The translations under genes and the position numbers were made by a program. The notes below the pieces were generated by a model. The model was not told the DNA's origin. It was given only the letters and a program-made list of their open reading frames with translations, and did no database searches. A DNA stretch of 64,000 nucleotides from Sedimenticola hydrogenitrophicus (GTDB lineage: Bacteria; Pseudomonadota; Gammaproteobacteria; Chromatiales; Chromatiaceae), in contig NZ_JAQGEI010000015.1 in the NCBI RefSeq assembly GCF_029017505.1, forward strand, positions 53,390 through 117,389. Direction: 5' to 3'. Positions 59,835 to 64,000 of the stretch are shown piece after piece; positions within the stretch are counted from its first letter, which is position 1; each line of letters begins with the position of its first letter.

Positions 59835-60350
59835 CTACGGATACAACTGCACGATGCCACTCTTGGCGGAGAAATCACCCACTATCCAGATCTGTTCAAA
59901 GGTGTGATCACACGGTACATCAATATGGTGTTGCAACGCTTCGATCTCATTCGAGGTCCAGGCCGGATGGGCATTGCGGATCACCAGCCACACCCGCTTG
60001 GTCTTGTAGCGCTTGGTCGACTTGTTCTTCAGGATTCGGTTGAGCGCATTGAGCAGCCGCTGGTGGGGGTCGGTCTCCCGCTCCAGCCGACGCAGCTCCA
60101 GGCGGGTTTGGTCACTCAGGTTCCGACCCAGTATCTTCATCGCCTCCTGCTCAGTACCGTAGAGATGGGCGATCTCCAGATCCAGCCGCGCCCCCTCCAG
60201 CTGGCAGGAGACATCCGGCTTGGCCGGACGGTTATGCCAGATATGGCGGATCGGTATGCCGGTGTCGTGTTCGTACCAGCGCATGAAGAGCTTGGCCGCC
60301 TGGTGCTCCAGTTGGATTTTCTCTTGGCTACTGGCTTGGTTCGTCGGCAT
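59835..60350 (-). CDS. Uncharacterised protein with nuclease-like features
   Basis: A 171-aa soluble, basic protein from ATG 60350; the open frame extends upstream (ATG 60416, TTG 60443), and no ribosome-binding site settles the start. Conserved-looking stretches are HQAAKLFMRWYEHDTGIPIR, AKPDVSCQLEGARLDLEIAH and TKRVWLVIRNAHPAWT. The PDV...LDLEI spacing recalls a PD-(D/E)XK nuclease core but the Lys is missing (LEIAH), so this is tentative. A MITE and a duplicated gene tail lie just downstream, so the locus has been rearranged. Host defence or mobile DNA origin is possible but unsupported. Confidence 0.6.
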   Translation of the reverse strand: MPTNQASSQEKIQLEHQAAKLFMRWYEHDTGIPIRHIWHNRPAKPDVSCQLEGARLDLEIAHLYGTEQEAMKILGRNLSDQTRLELRRLERETDPHQRLLNALNRILKNKSTKRYKTKRVWLVIRNAHPAWTSNEIEALQHHIDVPCDHTFEQIWIVGDFSAKSGIVQLYP

Positions 60351-60497
60351 GGAAAGGCAGGTGGTCTGTAAATTATTTTGCGCGTCAGCCTGTTGCGTGC
60401 GACTGCAGCGGATCATTTTTTCACACGGGGACAGTTTCAACAACTGTTACCAGGCGCTGTCATTCTTTCCTGCTGCACCCGGTAAAGCAACCCTGAC

Positions 60498-61094
60498 TTA
60501 GAGGGACTGAACGAAAACCCTTATCCCATTCAACAACATCTGGGTGGCCAGTATCACCAGGATCATACCCATCAGACGCTCCAATGCCCGCGATCCACGG
60601 AGTCCGATAACAGAGAGCAGATAGGGCGAGGTCACCAGCAAAATCGTCACCCCAAGCCACGCCAGCAACAGCGCCAGGCTCCATTCCACAATCCGATCCG
60701 GTTGATTGGAACTCAGCAGCAACAGCACGGCGATAGTCGACGGACCGGCAATCAGCGGTACCGCCAGCGGCACGATGAACGGATCATCCTGAACCGCCTC
60801 ATCATCCGTCGCCTTGCCGGGAAAGATCATCCGCAGGGAGATAATAAACAGCAGAATACCGCCCGCGATACTCAACGACGGCTGGGTCAAGCCCAGGAAC
60901 CCAAGAATGGTGTTGCCGGCCAGCAGGAACCCGAGCAGGATAATCAGCGCAATCAGCAGCTCGCGGGCGACCACCAGGGTGCGACGACGCCGATCCAGCT
61001 TCACAAGTACCGCGTTGAAAACCGGCACATTACCGAGTGGGTCCATGATCAGAAACAGGGTCACGGCCGCCGAGGCGATGTCACTCCAGTGCAT
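60498..61094 (-). CDS. MarC family membrane protein
   Basis: A 198-aa inner-membrane protein with six helices. The MarC signatures FLIMDPLGNVPVFNAVL, IAGGILLFIISLRMIF and PLAVPLIAGPSTIAVLLLL are present. It is nearest in style to E. coli YhgN. The family's function is not established (an early link to multiple antibiotic resistance was withdrawn). ATG 61094 has GGAG eight bases upstream; the longer frame upstream is non-coding. Confidence 0.92.
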   Translation of the reverse strand: MHWSDIASAAVTLFLIMDPLGNVPVFNAVLVKLDRRRRTLVVARELLIALIILLGFLLAGNTILGFLGLTQPSLSIAGGILLFIISLRMIFPGKATDDEAVQDDPFIVPLAVPLIAGPSTIAVLLLLSSNQPDRIVEWSLALLLAWLGVTILLVTSPYLLSVIGLRGSRALERLMGMILVILATQMLLNGIRVFVQSL

Positions 61095-61352
61095 TTTCCA
61101 GCTCCCGATGATTAACGGCCATTGCCGTGTCACTGCGTGGCGCGAGAACAGCGGCTGTCCCCGTGGACCGGAAACCGTGGCCCGTTCCCCATTGCCTTCG
61201 CTGCACTTACTGTACAGGAAACAGCACGATCCCGCCCCTGGGAACCGGAACACTCATGCTAATCCGAGCATCAATAGGGTCAAGGTCTGCTACTCAATTG
61301 GATAGGCGTATTACCGCTCGGTGAATGAATTGATCAGGGATGACTTGCCGTT

Positions 61353-62456
61353 TCAATGATGGGATTCGACAGGGACACACGGCTTCTCGTATGTTGCGGC
61401 CATCATTACTTTGGCCACAAACGGCGAGGTCATTGCACGGACCAGCGCACTGTAGTTCAGCCCGAATCTGATCTCGGCACCCACTTGGGGATGGTTGCTA
61501 TCGGACTGGGTGATGAGATGGTCGCCGCTAGCGCCCAGTATCCGGGTGCCGATAGGCGCCTTGAGACCCGATGGATCGACGTCCTGGTGGCCGATGGCGA
61601 GAATCGCCCGCGCGATGTCCCCGCGACAAGCAACAACGCTTGCCTCTCCGAACGCGGTTTGCGCGATTGTGCCCCATGGGCGCGCCGGCTTCAGCTTCGC
61701 CTCGATCACCTCGCCAACCAGCGTAATCGCGTCGAGGTGCAGGCCCTCGATCGGTCGACGGTGGAGCGGCTCACAACCGAGCAAAATGGCCTCACCAAGA
61801 CGGAGGTTGTTGATTCTCCCGATCTCTACGCCACTCAATGCCCAATCCAGGTTGGCCGAGTTGCCACCCGACACCAGATCAAGACTCACACCGAAGGTGG
61901 CCTCGACCGAATCCGCCAGCGCGGACAGCTCGGACATGTTGTCCGCATCGGGTGAGATACCGCCATGGCATGCCAGGTTGGTACCGATACCGCTGAGTAC
62001 GATGTTCGGCAGTTGCAGCACCGCACGCACTATGTCGTTGAGGTCAGCGGGCATGATACCTTCGCGGAGGTCGCCAAGCTCAACCATCAGCACGACCTGG
62101 TGCGTCCGCTGCGCTGCCCGGGCAGCGCACGAAAGCCTGTTGATCACCGCCAGCTCGGTATTGAAGCTCAGGTCGGCTTGTCGCACGACCCGGTCGGCCT
62201 GGCTGAGCATCGGAGAGCGGATCAACACCATGGGCGCCGCAACGTGCTCGCTACGCATCGCCTCGATATTCTCGATACGCGAATCGCCAAGCGCGCTCAC
62301 GCCGGCGCGCAGTAACACCTTGGCGATATCGGCTGACCCGAGACTCGCTTTCGTCACGCCCGTGACCGAGATGCCCAGTCCGGCCAGTCTCTCAACCAGG
62401 GTACGGGCGTTGTGATGGATCTTATCGAGATCTATTTCCAGTCGCGGTGCCGTCAC
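61353..62456 (-). CDS. PLP-dependent alanine/ornithine racemase family enzyme
   Basis: A 367-aa amino acid racemase with the alanine-racemase barrel. The N-terminus EIDLDKIHHNARTLVERL, the PLP lysine in VTGVTKASLG (about 36), GDSRIENIEAM, ELGDLREGIMP and GGNSANLDWAL with INNLRLGEAILLG all match the ornithine racemase/YhfX branch rather than the cell-wall Alr. The C-terminal domain differs from Alr and lacks its conserved tyrosine region. ATG 62456 overlaps the stop of the DUF1611 gene, so the two proteins are made together, probably acting in one D-amino-acid pathway. Confidence 0.88.
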   Translation of the reverse strand: MTAPRLEIDLDKIHHNARTLVERLAGLGISVTGVTKASLGSADIAKVLLRAGVSALGDSRIENIEAMRSEHVAAPMVLIRSPMLSQADRVVRQADLSFNTELAVINRLSCAARAAQRTHQVVLMVELGDLREGIMPADLNDIVRAVLQLPNIVLSGIGTNLACHGGISPDADNMSELSALADSVEATFGVSLDLVSGGNSANLDWALSGVEIGRINNLRLGEAILLGCEPLHRRPIEGLHLDAITLVGEVIEAKLKPARPWGTIAQTAFGEASVVACRGDIARAILAIGHQDVDPSGLKAPIGTRILGASGDHLITQSDSNHPQVGAEIRFGLNYSALVRAMTSPFVAKVMMAATYEKPCVPVESHH

Positions 62457-63721
62457 TTGGCGCCAACGGGCAGCTTCTCCTGAAGCGCGGGGAACGCCGC
62501 GAAGACCATCTCCAGCAGACGCTGAGGTGACCGGGCCAACGCATCGGTTGTGGGGATTTCGAGTTCGGTTTCATACCTGTCGATGGCCGCGCTGATCTCG
62601 GCATCGCTCATATGCTCGTGGTTGATCGTGAGCCCGATGACCCGCGTATCGGCGAAGGTCTGAATCAAGTTGATCTCGCTGGCCGGCGACGGCATGGCCA
62701 TCTGGTCGAAGTCACAGCGGGCGACACGTCCCGGTGCATGCTGCAACACCACCGCATCGGGGCAACTACCGCGCAGAATGAACGATGTGGTCGAGAATGC
62801 CGGATGACTCAGCGCGCCTTGCCCCTCGACAATAATGACGTCGGGCTGCTCTGCCTCGAACGCTTCGACGATGGTGGCTTCCAGTTCGCCGGCACAGAAC
62901 TGCGACGGCACGGCATCCATCGCGATACCATAGCGAGCACCCTGGATCAGACCGGTTTGCCCGGTGCCGACCAGCACCGCCTTTAAACCGACATCCTTGA
63001 GGGCACGGGCGAGAACGGTGGCCGTAGTGCGCTTGCCAATGGCGCAGTCGGTGCCCAGCACGGCGATACGCGGGCAGGTTACCTCGTTGATACGGCCGCT
63101 GAACATCCGCAGATCCTTCTTCGGGCGAGGCTTGCGAACGTCAAGAATACTGACGTTGTTCGCTATGCGGGCCGCCGTAAACTCCGGATCATCGTTCAAG
63201 AACTCATGCAGACCGTTCACGATGTTCATGCCGAGGCCGATAGCATTGAGCACGAGGTCACGCTCGTGCACCGATAACATGCCACTGGCGGGCGCCATAC
63301 CAAAGATGAAGTAATCCGGCACACAGCCCGCCTGCTTGAGTGAGGCGGTCAGATCGCGACAAATCGGGATGCCGTTTGGCTTATCGTCGAGCACCGTGCC
63401 GGTATCGAACCCCGCCTTCTCGCTGTCGATGACCGAGAGAATCTGATACTTTTCCGAGTGACGGACCAGCCCGTTCGCGGTCTTTCCATCAATCTCGCCG
63501 AAGTTTGACTCGCAATAGACAATCGCGGTGGCAGCCGGTTTACGCACAGCACCGTCGCTATCAATGAGGCCAAGCTTTAAACGTATCGAGGAGGGAGATG
63601 GGGGAAGTTCGGTATAAGCAGCGAGCGAAGAAGTAGGGATGGGAAGTGGCGCAACGGCAACCGGAGGGCCCTGCGGAGAATACGGGCGAGCCCGCTGCGG
63701 ACCGGAATAAACTATGGACAT
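62453..63721 (-). CDS. DUF1611 P-loop protein with proline-rich N-terminus
   Basis: A 422-aa protein. Residues 1-48 are low-complexity and Pro/Ser-rich (ARPYSPQGPPVAVAPLPIPT). About 50-190 is the Rossmann-like DUF1611 N-domain; about 220-415 is the P-loop domain with RIAVLGTDCAIGKRTTATVL (Walker A) and VIIVEGQGALSHPAF (Walker B region). DUF1611 proteins include, from memory, DgcN, which N-acetylates D-glutamate in marine bacteria. ATG 63721 has AAGGA seven bases upstream. It is first in the operon with the racemase, so a D-amino acid substrate is likely. The Pro-rich extension is not usual for the family. Confidence 0.87.
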   Translation of the reverse strand: MSIVYSGPQRARPYSPQGPPVAVAPLPIPTSSLAAYTELPPSPSSIRLKLGLIDSDGAVRKPAATAIVYCESNFGEIDGKTANGLVRHSEKYQILSVIDSEKAGFDTGTVLDDKPNGIPICRDLTASLKQAGCVPDYFIFGMAPASGMLSVHERDLVLNAIGLGMNIVNGLHEFLNDDPEFTAARIANNVSILDVRKPRPKKDLRMFSGRINEVTCPRIAVLGTDCAIGKRTTATVLARALKDVGLKAVLVGTGQTGLIQGARYGIAMDAVPSQFCAGELEATIVEAFEAEQPDVIIVEGQGALSHPAFSTTSFILRGSCPDAVVLQHAPGRVARCDFDQMAMPSPASEINLIQTFADTRVIGLTINHEHMSDAEISAAIDRYETELEIPTTDALARSPQRLLEMVFAAFPALQEKLPVGAK

Positions 63722-64000
63722 AAGGGTTCCTTGAGCTGTACGGGGCTCAGAGGGCGCAATGTAGTGATTGCCGGATTGATTTACCCGGTTGTCAAGAAGA
63801 GTCCCCACTAAGCGGTGGGGTTAAGCGACCCTCAGGTTAACACGGATCTTCCGAAGAGTTGGGAAATACTTGGGGTTTCCGACCAAAGGTGGTCACAGTT
63901 ACTCATCAGCGGTAATCATGCAGCGTCCAATCGTATTGCTGTACCACGCCTCTCGGAATGACAAGACCGGCGAACGATGGGGTCAGATTCGAATGGCACT
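63722..64000. other. Upstream region of the DUF1611 operon, window end
   Basis: It holds a short hairpin (CCCCAC...GTGGGG, about 63806-63823), and the promoter of the operon is expected here but no clear match was found. An ATG at 63918 opens a frame to the window end, but the last 22 bases (GGGGTCAGATTCGAATGGCA and on) resemble a sequence that often flanks small transposase genes, so this is likely non-coding or the edge of an element. Confidence 0.35.

Noticed and set aside
63918..64000. Start of a new plus-strand gene at the window end
   Set aside because: There are only 27 codons and no ribosome-binding site, and the final bases resemble sequence that commonly borders transposase genes.

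Overview
The window is a 64 kb piece of a GC-rich (roughly 60%) gammaproteobacterial chromosome. The housekeeping genes (zapE-slyX, hemE, gltBD, pilMNOPQ-aroK-aroB-damX, mrcA, gltA, rpmE, hemW, aspC, mdh, maeB, rluA, uvrD) resemble those of Chromatiales-like, often marine, sulfur-oxidising lineages. The genus is inferred from protein style and repeat content, not from a marker gene. No rRNA, tRNA, CRISPR array, prophage or intact transposase gene was seen.

Layout. 1-3.2 kb: a signalling operon with a partial hybrid histidine kinase, a response regulator with PAS domain and an ArsR-type repressor, linked through a possible 25-codon coupling ORF. 3.4-4.7 kb: zapE-slyX. 4.7-7.5 kb: a unit under a textbook Fur-box promoter encoding a 72-aa protein, a DUF2325 protein, a 46-aa membrane peptide and probably a porin. 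7.7-8.8 kb: hemE. 8.9-12.7 kb: an iron-uptake cluster (P19-type periplasmic protein, NapH-like ferredoxin membrane protein, FTR1 permease, and a protein matching FTR1's own periplasmic domain), with a candidate operator upstream. 13.2-19.3 kb: gltBD. 19.6-28.5 kb: the minus-strand type IV pilus/shikimate/DamX block. 28.7-38.5 kb: mrcA, a conserved unknown gene, gltA, rpmE, a DUF3135 gene, hemW, aspC and mdh. 38.8-46.2 kb: maeB, a DctP/DctQM TRAP transporter and a D-lactate-dehydrogenase-like flavoprotein, together suggesting C3/C4 acid uptake and oxidation. 46.3-64 kb: rluA, uvrD, two acyl-CoA synthetases, a Leu/Glu-type dehydrogenase, accessory membrane and secreted proteins, a GST, an unknown nuclease-like protein, MarC, and an operon of a PLP racemase plus a DUF1611 P-loop protein.

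The intergenic DNA is unusually rich in small palindromic and MITE-like elements from at least seven families. Three stand out. A 42-bp hairpin-forming repeat is intergenic at two loci but forms four in-frame tandem copies inside pilQ, ahead of the signal peptide. A 138-bp element with perfect 16-bp terminal inverted repeats and a 5-bp target duplication sits inside another palindromic repeat. Two different-sized copies of one element (AGGGCTCGCGC termini) flank the maeB-TRAP region.

The most interesting biology is the repeat-loaded PilQ leader, the Fur-controlled DUF2325 unit near an FTR1/P19 system with a duplicated periplasmic domain, the racemase-DUF1611 operon, and a possible small independent transcription unit beside uvrD.
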